Counted from the stretch's first letter, positions 37,009-51,950 are shown. The stretch: 64,000 nucleotides of DNA from Glandiceps talaboti (GCF_964340395.1 NC_135558.1:24656425-24720424), one strand, 5' to 3'. Made by a program: numbers and translations. The notes: a model not told the origin generated them from the sequence alone.

Positions 37009-40000
37009 TATAACAATTCTACAGTATTCTATTAGCCATTATTTACTCTATAACAATTCTACAGCATTCTATTAGCCATTATTTACTCTATAACAATTCT
37101 ACAGTATTCTATTAGCCATTATTTACTCTATAACAATTCTACAGTATTCTACTAGCCATTATTTACTCTATAACAATTCTACAGTATTCTACTAGCCATT
37201 ATTTACTGTATAACAATTCTACAGTATTCTATTAGCCATTATTTACTCTATAACAATTCTACAGTATTCTATTAGCCATTATTTACTCTATAACAATTCT
37301 ACAACATTCTATTAGCCATTATTTACTCTATAACAATTCTACAGCATTCTATTAGCCATTATTTACTCTATAACAATTCTACAGTATTCTATTAGCCATT
37401 ATTTACTCTATAACAATTCTACAGTATTCTACTAGCCATTATTTACTCTATAACAATTCTACAGCATTCTATTAGCCATTATTTACTCTATAACAATTCT
37501 ACAGTATTCTACTAGCCATTATTTACTCTATAACAATTCTACAGTATTCTACTAGCCATTATTTACTCTATAACAATTCTACAACATTCTATTAGCCATT
37601 ATTTACTCTATAACAATTCTACAGCATTCTATTAGCCATTATTTACTCTATAACAATTCTACAGTATTCTACTAGCCATTATTTACTCTATAACAATTCT
37701 ACAACATTCTATTAGCCATTTTTTACTCTATAACAATTCTACAGTATTCTATTAGCCATTGTTTACTCTATAACAATTCTACAGTATTCTATTAGCCATT
37801 ATTTACTCTATAACAATTCTACAGTATTCTACTAGCCATTATTTACTCTATAACAATTCTACAGTATTCTATTAGCCATTATTTACTCTATAACAATTCT
37901 ACAGCATTCTATTAGCCATTATTTACTCTATAACAATTCTACAGCATTCTATTAGCCATTATTTACTCTATAACAATTCTACAGCATTCTATTAGCCATT
38001 ATTTACTCTATAACAATTCTACAGCATTCTATTAGCCATTATTTACTCTATAACAATTCTACAGTATTCTACTAGCCATTATTTACTCTATAACAATTCT
38101 ACAGTATTCTACTAGCCATTATTTACTCTATAACAATTCTACAGCATTCTATTAGCCATTATTTACTCTATAACAATTCTACAGTATTCTATTAGCCATT
38201 ATTTACTCTATAACAATTCTACAGTATTCTATTAGCCATTATTTACTTTATAACAATTCTACAGTATTCTATTAGCCATTATTTACTCTATAACAATTCT
38301 ACAGTATTCTACTAGCCATTATTTACTCTATAACAATTCTACAGTATTCTACTAGCCATTATTTACTCTATAACAATTCTACAGTAGTCTACTAGCCATT
38401 ATTTACTCTATAACAATTCTACAGTATTCTACTAGCCATTATTTACTCTATAACAATTCTACAGCATTCTACTAGCCATTATTTACTCTATAACAATTCT
38501 ACAACATTCAATTAGCCATTATTTACTCTATAACAATTCTACAACATTCTATTAGCCATTATTTACTCTATAACAATTCTACAGTATTCTACTAGCCATT
38601 ATTTACTCTATAACAATTCTACAGTATTCTATTAGCCATTATTTACTCTATAACAATTCTACAGTATTCTATTAGCCATTATTTACTCTATAACAATTCT
38701 ACAGTATTCTATTAGCCATTATTTACTCTATAACAATTCTACAGTATTCTATTAGCCATTATTTACTCTATAACAATTCTACAGTATTCTACTAGCCATT
38801 ATTTACTCTATAACAATTCTACAACATTCTATTAGCCATTATTTACTCTATAACAATTCTACAGTATTCTATTAGCCATTATTTACTCTATAACAATTCT
38901 ACAACATTCTATTAGCCATTATTTACTCTATAACAATTCTACAACATTCTATTAGCCATTATTTACTCTATAACAATTCTACAACATTCTATTAGCCATT
39001 ATTTACTCTATAACAATTCTACAGTATTCTATTAGCCATTATTTACTCTATAACAATTCTACAACATTCTATTAGCCATTATTTACTCTATAACAATTCT
39101 ACAGTATTCTATTAGCCATTATTTACTTTATAACAATTCTACAGTATTCTATTAGCCATTATTTACTCTATAACAATTCTACAGTATTCTACTAGCCATT
39201 ATTTACTCTATAACAATTCTACAGTATTCTATTAGCCATTATTTACTCTATAACAATTCTACAGTATTCAATTAGCCATTATTTACTCTATAACAATTCT
39301 ACAGTATTCTATTAGCCATTATTTACTCTATAACAATTCTACAACATTCTATTAGCCATTATTTATTCTATAACAATTCTACAGTATTCTACTAGCCATT
39401 ATTTACTCTATAACAATTCTACAGTATTCAATTAGCCATTATTTACTCTATAACAATTCTACAGTATTCTATTAGCCATTATTTACTCTATAACAATTCT
39501 ACAGCATTCTATTAGCCATTATTTACTCTATAACAATTCTACAGTATTCTACTAGCCATTATTTACTTTATAACAATTCTACAGTATTCTACTAGCCATT
39601 ATTTACTCTATAACAATTCTACAGTATTCTATTAGCCATTATTTACTCTATAACAATTCTACAACATTCTATTAGCCATTATTTATTCTATAACAATTCT
39701 ACAACATTCTAGTACCCATTATTTACTCTATAACAATTCTTCAGTATTGTATTAGCCATTATTTACTCTATAACAATTCTACAGTATTCTATTAGCCATT
39801 ATTTACTCTATAACAATTCTACAGCATTCTATTAGCCATTATTTACTCTATAACAATTCTACAGTATTCTACTAGCCATTATTTACTTTATAACAATTCT
39901 ACAGTATTCTACTAGCCATTATTTACTCTATAACAATTCTACAGTATTCTATTAGCCATTATTTACTCTATAACAATTCTACAGTATTCTATTAGCCATT

Positions 40001-43000
40001 ATTTACTCTATAACAATTCTACAACATTCTAGTACCCATTATTTACTCTATAACAATTCTTCAGTATTGTATTAGCCATTATTTACTCTATAACAATTCT
40101 ACAACATTCTATTAGCCATTATTTACTCTATAACAATTCTACAGTATTCAATTAGCCATTATTTACTCTATAACAATTCTACAACATTCTATTAGCCATT
40201 ATTTACTCTATAACAATTCTACAGTATTCAATTAGCCATTATTTACTCTATAACAATTCTACAGTATTCTATTAGCCATTATTTACTCTATAAAAAATCT
40301 ACAGTATTCAATTACCCATTATTTGCTCTATAACAATTCTACACTATTCTACTAGCCATTATTTACTTTATAACAATTCTACAGTATTCTATTAGCCATT
40401 ATTTACTTTATAACAATTCTACAGTATTCTATTAGCCATTATTTACTCTATAACAATTCTACAGTATTCTACTAGCCATTATTTACTCTATAACAATTCT
40501 ACAACATTCTATTAGCCATTATTTACTCTATAACAATTCTACAACATTCTATTAGCCATTATTTACTCTATAACAATTCTACAGCATTCTATTAGCCATT
40601 ATTTACTCTATAACAATTCTACAGTATTCTATTAGCCATTATTTACTCTATAACAATTCTACAGTATTCTATTAGCCATTATTTACTCTATAACAATTCT
40701 ACAGTATTCTATTAGCCATTATTTACTCTATAACAATTCTACAGTATTCTATTAGCCATTATTTACTCTATAACAATTCTACAACATTCTAGTACCCATT
40801 ATTTACTCTATAACAATTCTACAGTATTGTATTAGCCATTATTTACTCTATAACAATTCTACAACATTCTATTAGCCATTATTTACTCTATAACAATTCT
40901 ACAGTATTCTACTAGCCATTATTTACTCTATAACAATTCTACAGTATTCTATTAGCCATTATTTACTCTATAACAATTCTACAGTATTCAATTAGCCATT
41001 ATTTACTCTATAACAATTCTACAGCATTCTATTAGCCATTATTTACTCTATAACAATTCTACAGTATTCTATTAGCCATTATTTACTCTATAACAATTCT
41101 ACAGTATTCTATTAGCCATTATTTACTCTATAACAATTCTACAGTATTCAATTAGCCATTATTTACTCTATAACAATTCTACAGTATTCAATTAGCCATT
41201 ATTTACTCTATAACAATTCTACAACATTCTATTAGCCATTATTTATTCTATAACAATTCTACAGTATTCTACTAGCCATTATTTACTCTATAACAATTCT
41301 ACAGTATTCAATTAGCCATTATTTACTCTATAACAATTCTACAGTATTCTATTAGCCATTATTTACTCTATAACAATTCTACAGCATTCTATTAGCCATT
41401 ATTTACTCTATAACAATTCTACAGTATTCTACTAGCCATTATTTACTTTATAACAATTCTACAGTATTCTACTAGCCATTATTTACTCTATAACAATTCT
41501 ACAGTATTCTATTAGCCATTATTTACTCTATAACAATTCTACAACATTCTATTAGCCATTATTTATTCTATAACAATTCTACAACATTCTAGTACCCATT
41601 ATTTACTCTATAACAATTCTTCAGTATTGTATTAGCCATTATTTACTCTATAACAATTCTACAGTATTCTATTAGCCATTATTTACTCTATAACAATTCT
41701 ACAGCATTCTATTAGCCATTATTTACTCTATAACAATTCTACAGTATTCTACTAGCCATTATTTACTTTATAACAATTCTACAGTATTCTACTAGCCATT
41801 ATTTACTCTATAACAATTCTACAGTATTCTATTAGCCATTATTTACTCTATAACAATTCTACAGTATTCTATTAGCCATTATTTACTCTATAACAATTCT
41901 ACAACATTCTATTAGCCATTATTTACTCTATAACAATTCTACAGTATTCTACTAGCCATTATTTACTCTATAACAATTCTACAGTATTCTATTAGCCATT
42001 ATTTACTCTATAACAATTCTACAGTATTCAATTAGCCATTATTTACTCTATAACAATTCTACAGCATTCTATTAGCCATTATTTACTCTATAACAATTCT
42101 ACAGTATTCTATTAGCCATTATTTACTCTATAACAATTCTACAGTATTCTATTAGCCATTATTTACTCTATAACAATTCTACAGTATTCAATTAGCCATT
42201 ATTTACTCTATAACAATTCTACAGTATTCAATTAGCCATTATTTACTCTATAACAATTCTACAACATTCTATTAGCCATTATTTACTCTATAACAATTCT
42301 ACAACATTCTATTAGCCATTATTTACTCTATAACAATTCTACAGTATTCTACTAGCCATTATTTACTCTATAACAATTCTACAACATTCTATTAGCCATT
42401 ATTTACTTTATAACAATTCTACAGTATTCTACTAGCCATTATTTACTTTATAACAATTCTACAGTATTCTATTAGCCATTGTTTACTCTATAACAATTCT
42501 ACAGTATTCTATTAGCCATTATTTACTCTATAACAATTCTACAGTATTCTATTAGCCATTATTTACTCTATAACAATTCTACAGTATTCTATTAGCCATT
42601 ATTTACTCTATAACAATTCTACAGTATTCTATTAGCCATTATTTACTCTATAACAATTCTACAGTATTCTATTAGCCATTATTTACTCTATAACAATTCT
42701 ACAGTATTCTATTAGCCATTATTTACTCTATAACAATTCTACAACATTCTATTAGCCATTATTTACTCTATAACAATTCTACAGTATTCTACTAGCCATT
42801 ATTTACTCTATAACAATTCTACAGTATTCTATTAGCCATTATTTACTCTATAACAATTCTACAGCATTCTACTAGCCATTATTTACTCTATAACAATTCT
42901 ACAGTATTCTATTAGCCATTATTTACTCTATAACAATTCTACAACATTCTACTAGCCATTATTTACTCTATAACAATTCTACAACATTCTATTAGCCATT

Positions 43001-46000
43001 ATTTACTCTATAACAATTCTACAACATTCTATTAGCCATTATTTACTCTATAACAATTCTACAGTATTCTACTAGCCATTATTTACTCTATAACAATTCT
43101 ACAGTATTCTATTAGCCATTATTTACTCTATAACAATTCTACAGTATTCTATCAGCCATTATTTACTCTATAACAATTCTACAGCATTCTATTAGCCATT
43201 ATTTACTCTATAACAATTCTACAACATTCTAGTACCCATTATTTACTCTATAACAATTCTACAGTATTGTATTAGCCATTATTTACTCTATAACAATTCT
43301 ACAGTATTCTATTAGCCATTATTTACTCTATAACAATTCTACAGTATTCTACTAGCCATTATTTACTCTATAACAATTCTACAGTATTCTATTAGCCATT
43401 ATTTACTCTATAACAATTCTACAGCATTCTATTAGCCATTATTTACTCTATAACAATTCTACAACATTCTATTAGCCATTATTTACTCTATAACAATTCT
43501 ACAGTATTCTATTAGCCATTATTTACTCTATAACAATTCTACAGTATTCTATTAGCCATTATTTACTTTATAACAATTCTACAACATTCTATTAGCCATT
43601 ATTTACTCTATAACAATTCTACAGTATTCTATTAGCCATTATTTACTCTATAACAATTCTACAACATTCTATTAGCCATTATTTACTCTATAACAATTCT
43701 ACAGTATTCTACTAGCCATTATTTACTCTATAACAATTCTACAACATTCTATTAGCCATTATTTACTTTATAACAATTCTACAGTATTCTACTAGCCATT
43801 ATTTACTTTATAACAATTCTACAGTATTCTACTAGCCATTATTTACTCTATAACAATTCTACAGTATTCTATTAGCCATTATTTACTCTATAACAATTCT
43901 ACAGTATTCTATTAGCCATTATTTACTCTATAACAATTCTACAGTATTCTATTAGCCATTATTTACTCTATAACAATTCTACAGTATTCTATTAGCCATT
44001 ATTTACTCTATAACAATTCTACAACATTCTATTAGCCATTATTTACTCTATAACAATTCTACAGTATTCTACTAGCCATTATTTACTCTATAACAATTCT
44101 ACAGTATTCTATTAGCCATTATTTACTCTATAACAATTCTACAGCATTCTACTAGCCATTATTTACTCTATAACAATTCTACAGTATTCTATTAGCCATT
44201 ATTTACTCTATAACAATTCTACAGCATTCTATTAGCCATTATTTACTCTATAACAATTCTACAACATTCTACTAGCCATTATTTACTCTATAACAATTCT
44301 ACAACATTCTATTAGCCATTATTTACTCTATAACAATTCTACAGTATTCTATTAGCCATTATTTACTCTATAACAATTCTACAGCATTCTATTAGCCATT
44401 ATTTACTCTATAACAATTCTACAACATTCTACTAGCCATTATTTACTCTATAACAATTCTACAACATTCTATTAGCCATTATTTACTTTATAACAATTCT
44501 ACAGTATTCTACTAGCCATTATTTACTCTATAACAATTCTACAGTATTCTATTAGCCATTATTTACTCTATAACAATTCTACAGTATTCTATTAGCCATT
44601 ATTTACTCTATAACAATTCTACAGCATTCTATTAGCCATTATTTACTCTATAACAATTCTACAACATTCTATTAGCCATTATTTACTCTATAACAATTCT
44701 ACAACATTCTAGTACCCATTATTTACTCTATAACAATTCTACAGTATTGTATTAGCCATTATTTACTCTATAACAATTCTACAGTATTCTATTAGCCATT
44801 ATTTACTCTATAACAATTCTACAGTATTCTACTAGCCATTATTTACTCTATAACAATTCTACAGTATTCTATTAGCCATTATTTACTCTATAACAATTCT
44901 ACAGCATTCTATTAGCCATTATTTACTCTATAACAATTCTACAACATTCTATTAGCCATTATTTACTCTATAACAATTCTTCAGTATTCTATTAGCCATT
45001 ATTTACTTTATAACAATTCTACAGTATTCTACTAGCCATTATTTACTCTATAACAATTCTACAGTATTCTACTAGCCATTATTTACTCTATAACAATTCT
45101 ACAGTATTCTATTAGCCATTATTTACTCTATAACAATTCTACAGCATTCTATTAGCCATTATTTACTCTATAACAATTCTACAGTATTCTATTAGCCATT
45201 ATTTACTCTATAACAATTCTACAGTATTCTATTAGCCATTATTTACTTTATAACAATTCTACAGTATTCTATTAGCCATTATTTACTCTATAACAATTCT
45301 ACAGTATTCTATTAGCCATTATTTACTCTATAACAATTCTACAGCATTCTATTAGCCATTATTTACTCTATAACAATTCTACAGCATTCTATTAGCCATT
45401 ATTTACTCTATAACAATTCTACAGCATTCTATTAGCCATTATTTACTCTATAACAATTCTACAGTATTCTATTAGCCATTATTTACTCTATAACAATTCT
45501 ACAACATTCTATTAGCCATTATTTACTCTATAACAATTCTACAGTATTCTATTAGCCATTATTTACTCTATAACAATTCTACAGTATTCTACTAGCCATT
45601 ATTTACTCTATAACAATTCTACAGTATTCTATTAGCCATTATATACTTTATAACAATTCTACAGTATTCTACTAGCCATTATTTACTCTATAACAATTCT
45701 ACAGTATTCTATTAGCCATTATATACTTTATAACAATTCTACAGTATTCTATTAGCCATTATTTACTCTATAACAATTCTACAGTATTCTACTAGCCATT
45801 ATTTACTCTATAACAATTCTACAGTATTCTATTAGCCATTATATACTTTATAACAATTCTACAGTATTCTACTAGCCATTATTTACTCTATAACAATTCT
45901 ACAGTATTCTATTAGCCATTATTTACTTTATAACAATTCTACAGTATTCTACTAGCCATTATTTACTCTATAACAATTCTACAACATTCTATTAGCCATT

Positions 46001-47088
46001 ATTTACTCTATAACAATTCTACAACATTCTATTAGCCATTATTTACTCTATAACAATTCTACAGTATTCTATTAGCCATTATTTACTCTATAACAATTCT
46101 ACAACATTCTATTAGCCATTATTTACTCTATAACAATTCTACAGTATTCTACTAGCCATTATTTACTCTATAACAATTCTACAGTATTCTATTAGCCATT
46201 ATTTACTCTATAACAATTCTACAGTATTCTACTAGCCATTATTTACTCTATAACAATTCTTCAGTATTGTATTAGCCATTATTTACTTTATAACAATTCT
46301 ACAGTATTCTACTAGCCATTATTTACTCTATAACAATTCTACAGTATTCTATTAGCCATTATTTACTCTATAACAATTCTACAGTATTCTATTAGCCATT
46401 ATTTACTCTATAACAATTCTACAACATTCTATTAGCCATTATTTACTCTATAACAATTCTACAGCATTCTATTAGCCATTATTTACTCTATAACAATTCT
46501 ACAGTATTCTATTAGCCATTATTTACTCTATAACAATTCTACAGTATTCTATTAGCCATTATTTACTCTATAACAATTCTACAGTATTCTATTAGCCATT
46601 ATTTACTCTATAACAATTCTACAGTATTCTATTAGCCATTATTTACTCTATAACAATTCTACAGTATTCTACTAGCCATTATTTACTCTATAACAATTCT
46701 ACAGTATTCTACTAGCCATTATTTACTCTATAACAATTCTACAACATTCTACTAGCCATTATTTACTCTATAACAATTCTACAGTATTCTACTAGCCATT
46801 ATTTACTCTATAACAATTCTACAGTATTCTATTAGCCATTATTTACTCTATAACAATTCTACAGTATTCTACTAGCCATTATTTACTCTATAACAATTCT
46901 ACAGTATTCTATTAGCCATTATTTACTCTATAACAATTTTACAGTATTCTATTAGCCATTATTTACTCTATAACAATTCTACAACATTCTATTAGCCATT
47001 ATTTACTCTATAACAATTCTACAGTATTCTACTAGCCATTATTTACTCTATAACAATTCTAAAGCATTCTATTAGCCATTATTTACAC
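37009..47088. repeat. 40 bp satellite array, about 252 units
   Basis: The unit is TATAACAATTCTACAGTATT followed by CTATTAGCCATTATTTACTC. It is about 25% GC and lacks CG. The array is 10,080 bp, exactly 252 x 40, and the register never shifts. Variation is confined to a few positions: AGTATT/AGCATT/AACATT, CTATTAG/CTACTAG/CAATTAG, ACTC/ACTT/ATTC, and rarer AGTACCC and TTGTATT units. No strand has an open frame of 60 codons. Longer blocks recur inside, for example at 1,880 bp and 1,040 bp offsets. Confidence 0.97.
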
Positions 47089-47479
47089 TATAAACTTGAA
47101 TAGATAAATGCTATGCTGAATTCAAGTAATGACTTTCATTCAGTCTGAAAGACTGGCCTACTTTTAACATTACTAACAACCAAATTCAAAATCATTGCTA
47201 TCATGTACTGTATACAGGAATGTCAAATTTGTCATCTCTGAACATCCATGATTATGTAATCCATAGGGCAGGGTAACAAAGAAAAATGACAAAGGGAATG
47301 CGATACAGAAATAATATAATCATTTATTTTCATGACAAAATCACTTTTTTCCAAGAATACAACATAAAAGATATGCATGGAAAATATGTATATGCGATAT
47401 GATAAGTAAATTGCCATTTAATGTTATAGTCGAATTTAAGTATCATGGTAGTGTAAAGACATCAGACATGAAAAGTTTA
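47089..47479. other. Non-coding stretch after the satellite
   Basis: About 390 bp of AT-rich unique sequence. No feature recognised. Confidence 0.5.
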
Positions 47480-50400
47480 TTAGCTCCGCTGTCAGCGAAA
47501 GCTGAAAGCGTAGCTTTAGGTATAGGTGGGTATTGAGGTATAGAGAGTAGAGTGAATCATAGGTGTCCGTCAAACTTTTATATCTTCACTATCTACTCCG
47601 AAAGTGACAGTCGGAATTCTTCGATATTTGGTGTGCATGTTCCCTGGGGGGAGGCTATTCAGATTTGTTCATGCCAAGTTGATCTGTGCCATTTTCAATT
47701 TTTTATGATTTTTTTTCCAAAAATGACATTTTCATCAACTCCTCATAAACTTTAAATCAGATTGCTTTGATATGTGGTGTGTTGATGCACAGAGGGTACC
47801 TTACTTAGATTTGTTAATTTCAAGTCAGCACGTCTTCTCTTCTATTTTTTATGATTTTTTTTTTGAAATTTGAAAAAAAAAAAAAATATGTTAATGAGTA
47901 TAATGACCGACGCCATATTGGAAATCACTCCGCGAGACTTTAGGTAAAGTGCAACTTTTCAAAAGACACTATTGACGTCAAACAAGCAATGTAATATGTG
48001 CTATAGTCTTAATTCTACGCATTGTGCGCTCAAATGACAAATATTTGTTCGAAAAAGGGTTGTAAACTTCAAATCCAATTCTCCATCCACCCCTCCTACA
48101 GAATGGTTCATTCCAGTATATGCACCTCCCTCATGATCAAGTTTGAATGCCTGTGAACTGAAGTGTATGGGACGATTTTTGACAGAGTCAGTCGTCAATA
48201 AAAACGATAATACTCTTTCTAAAATTACCACATTTTGAAAGGGAAAGTACTTTGTGGTTCATTTATGGAGTTTTGTTTTTGTACGATCAATATTGGTGGC
48301 AAAATTACAGCGTCAAAATTGCCAATGTGGTAGTTCCGTACGGCGACAATCTCAAGTACCCGGATGTACGAGGGACTAACCCGGAAGCAAGTCGTTGCCA
48401 GCCGTACGTTACAGTGTTAGCATCGTCCGAGAAATCGCTGCATTCAGAATGTCATTATTCACAGAATTGTTTCTTTCGAGTGAAAACCCGTCTTGAATTG
48501 TATAACTCTAACAAATGAAGACATGTCAAGTTATATTTTGAAAGTTGTATCGCTAGTTTGAGACGATTTGCTCACGTACTATCGAGGCTTGGACCTTACT
48601 CCAGTTCAGCGGGAAGTTTAGCCAGTCCGATAATTCTTTCTGGTTTAGTTTACAACACTTTTGATCACACAGATTTTGTTTTTGTGATGAAAAGAAATTT
48701 AAAAAAAGATCACTTCAACCATTTCGTTGTGTTTTCTTTATGAAAGGTAATCGAACATGAACGAGTGTTACCACTGTAACCAGGAGGGTCTATGCTGTAA
48801 CGTATAGCAAGGGTTCGACATACACGTACGCGAGTCGAGTAACTTTCTGTGATAGGTATATTAGTAGGGAGCTCAGAATTCAAACCACCGGCTATATGAT
48901 GAATTCACGGTCATAGTAAAATTCATTTGATTTTTAATTTGCTATTTTGACCAACTCCGGTTGTCTATTCGCGATAAAATTACGATTAGTTTGGAAACGG
49001 GGTAGATTTTCTATGATTCCGTGTCATAAAAGCATGTGTTGTGTAGTTTTCGAAAAGCACACCCGGTGGGAAAGTCGCCCAACAGGCGATCTCGCGCCAT
49101 TGCTGTACTACGTGGCACTTTATTCTGGCGGGGTGTCTCTTGAAAACGGGAATAGCGAAGGATGAACCAATCAAGTGAGACCTTTTAAATGTAGCTAATA
49201 TTATAGCCAATAAAATTAGTTGTACGATGATTTGTGTATAATAAGGGTAAGGCTGGCCTCTACTGTACTGGCCACGTTCAACGGAAGTAAGTGAAGCTCA
49301 ATCATAACAATGGTGGCTGTCAAAATCGAAGACGCGATTTGACCGTGTTGTTATTTCAGTGAGTTTATTCAGCAAGAAAACAACGTGTTCTATGTTTTTG
49401 TACTTCCTACATGATGTGATGATCGTTTTTTTACCGGTACAACTTACAGCCTACAATGAAACTGCTAACTTAGTTAGTAACACTGACACGGTACGATTCC
49501 GTGTTCCGTGTTCCGTGTTCATGTTTTGGGGCACATTTCTAAATACGCGAAACCAGTTATTGAATGTGTAGTGGATATTGATATTCAGTTTGAAAAATTA
49601 AAATCCTGAACTTTATTTTGCGAACGGTTTTGTCATTTCTTAGTAATTATAGGGCCGACTGTATCACGTTTAACGTTTATGTCAACCCGGAAGTACATAG
49701 ACACGAAAATAGACGAAGTGACTTGTACATGTAATTAGTAACAAAATTTTGCTGTAACTGCTGGTAACCTTCAAATTTATTTATTTTTATGTTGTAAATA
49801 CATTCTAATATGCACTAAGGACAACACTATAAAGACTTGCTCCATGGGAAGGTAATTTTTTGTCTTTTAAAAATGCAATAGTTAGATCAATGTGTACCAG
49901 AAATGTTATGAGCTAGAAATAAGACCACATAACATCTTATTACTCCCCCCCCCCAATTAAGACAAACTACTCACAGAAAGCAACAAAAAAGAGAAGAAGC
50001 TCCAAAACATAAAAAAGAGAATAAAATTACAGTAATGAGTTGATGATGCACAAACAACTACAAAGAAATAGACAGTTCAATTACAACAATTTGAAATAAA
50101 TATGGGGTTTGGAAAAGTGAATTAGTTGAGCAAAAACTAAGAGAGATGAAGAGCCTAAGTGAACAAGCGAAAGCACTTAAAGATAGGACCACCAGATTTT
50201 TTGCAGGACTACTACGTTATCAATTTTACTAGTCCTGTGGGATAGTGACTGTTTTACTCCAGTGTCGAACCCTGTCAATGGCTGAGAATGACTCTCTTTC
50301 GGGTACTTGGGGATTGTCGCCGTATGGAAACTAAGATGGCGATTAATACATTTCTTCCCTATATATACATCTACTACAACTAGTACAAGTTGAATGTTGT

Positions 50401-50860
50401 TGACTTGGTAAATTTGTTAGAAAATTGAAATTCAAATTGCCTCAAAATTATTTTAGATCCCTAGTTTATTTCATTCATCATTAAAATTTTCCAGGGTTAA
50501 AGCTGTAAGACACTGGAATTATTTATAGCCAACCTCAAAATCCTCTTTTTTTTCTTTTTTTTGTGTGCATTTCCCAGTCATTTTTTTCTGAGATTTTGTG
50601 CAATTTTTCATAACTGTAGATTTTTGTTATAAAATGGTGACTATGGTATAAAAGTACAATACATTACCAACTTCTGTGTAAAATGTGTTTTATAGTGAGA
50701 CATCATATGAAACCACTAACCACTTTATTGCATCGCTAAAACAAAACTGCATAGTAAAGAGCTGAAGAACTGAACCACTTCTACATGTCACCAAAATAAG
50801 AAATAAAATTTAAAAAAAAAAAACAGCGGAGCTATTCTGACCGATAGGTCGCTTGTTTTA
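47480..50860. mobile_element. Possible 3.4 kb non-autonomous element with short inverted ends
   Basis: The left end has AGCTCCGCTGT (47482-47492), and the right end has its inverse ACAGCGGAGCT (50823-50833), followed by ATTCTGACCGATAGGTCGCTTG. The left end is followed by CAGCGAAAGCTGAAAGCGTAGC, a structured GC-rich stretch. The interior (T-runs, then 48.2-49.6 kb of mixed sequence) has only short unsupported frames. It could be one element or two related ends flanking unrelated sequence. Family unknown. Confidence 0.45.
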
Positions 50861-50957
50861 AATACTCGTAAACTAAATTTGTATAATATCTCTTTCAGCA
50901 TAATCTAAATTTTTACATCTTGTCACTATAAACTAAATTTGTACATTTCTTGCACAG

Positions 50958-51076
50958 TTCCAGTGGTGAAATCTTGTCTATTTCTGATGTAATCTACATA
51001 GACCAAGGGACATATGTATGTGAGGCAAGAAACAATGCCAATATTGATAGGGCATCAGCATTTTTGGATGTTATTG
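50958..51076 (+). CDS. Exon, second half of an Ig (I-set) domain
   Basis: The acceptor TTTCTTGCACAG precedes it and the donor GTAAGA follows at 51077. The reading is SSGEILSISDVIYIDQGTYV, then CEARNNANIDRASAFLDVI, with the D-x-G-x-Y-x-C signature of Ig strand F. The exon enters in phase 2 and ends in phase 1 (one base of the next codon). It thus supplies only the C-terminal half of the domain. The half with the first Cys and the Trp must lie on an upstream exon that I did not find between here and the satellite. It belongs to the same gene as the exons at 51951 and 57673, judged by phase and domain continuity. Confidence 0.85.
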
Positions 51077-51950
51077 GTAAGATGTAAATGATGTCTTGTG
51101 TTTCTTTTATGATCTAAACACATTCTGATTGTACTTTAACCACAGTGACAATATTACTGCATAACTCATAAACCTTAATACATGGAGATGCCATTCAAGT
51201 GTCTAACCCCATACAATCACATGCATTAGCTTTCTCATAAGATGGTGGATTTTGACTTAGACTGTGACCTTCAGGATGGACAATCACAATTAAGCCATTT
51301 CTTGAATATCACATATACTATACTTTGTAACATTTATGGATGGCCAATTTATTTGAAATCATGTCTAGATGTAATACATACAAATATACACAAGTCATGT
51401 ATTACTTTTGGTGCTAATGTCACTTTTTACTGAATGGCTGCCATATTTATAGTAAAAATTTATAAATATTTAATGCATAACTTCAGGTTTAAGTGTTCTT
51501 TTAAGACCTTGACCTTGACCTTCAGGATCAAATTGTCAAACTCAAGCCATTTCTTGCATATTACAGAGAATTACAGTATTTAATTGTTGCCATCAATTTC
51601 TTTTAAATCATGCCACCATTGTCACAAAGAAGTGAAGTATTTGAGGGAATGTGTCTTGTGCAAAGACTTGTCCTTTATGCATTCACCAGAAAATGTGGAT
51701 CATATGAATTATCATTTTGCCAGGCAGCCTGAAAGTCTCCTTTGTCCCAGCACTCCCATGGTCAATTTTTAAAAAAAAAAAAACCATTATTATCTTGGCA
51801 AATTTAAGTCCTAATATTTGGACTACAATGTTACAATACTTTACATATTTATTGTTACCATAGAATTTCCAATTTTTTAGTGTTTTAAGGTAAAACCTTT
51901 TAGTCATGTTTTCATGACTACATTTTGTATTGTTTTATGTAATTTTATAG
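51077..51950. other. Intron with a diverged 250 bp duplication
   Basis: Two related stretches, about 51268-51375 and 51518-51612, share TGACCTTCAGGAT, AAGCCATTTCTTG, ATAT-AC, and AAATCATG in order. This is a GACCTTGACC-type repeat common in invertebrate introns. No exon is seen between the flanking exons. Confidence 0.55.

Noticed and set aside
37009-47088. CRISPR-like array
   Set aside because: The 40 bp units are directly contiguous, with no spacers, in a eukaryotic context with introns. It is a satellite.
48252-49571. Several frames of 60-90 aa
   Set aside because: No domain, no splice-site context, frames on both strands overlap, and they lie in a probable repeat segment.
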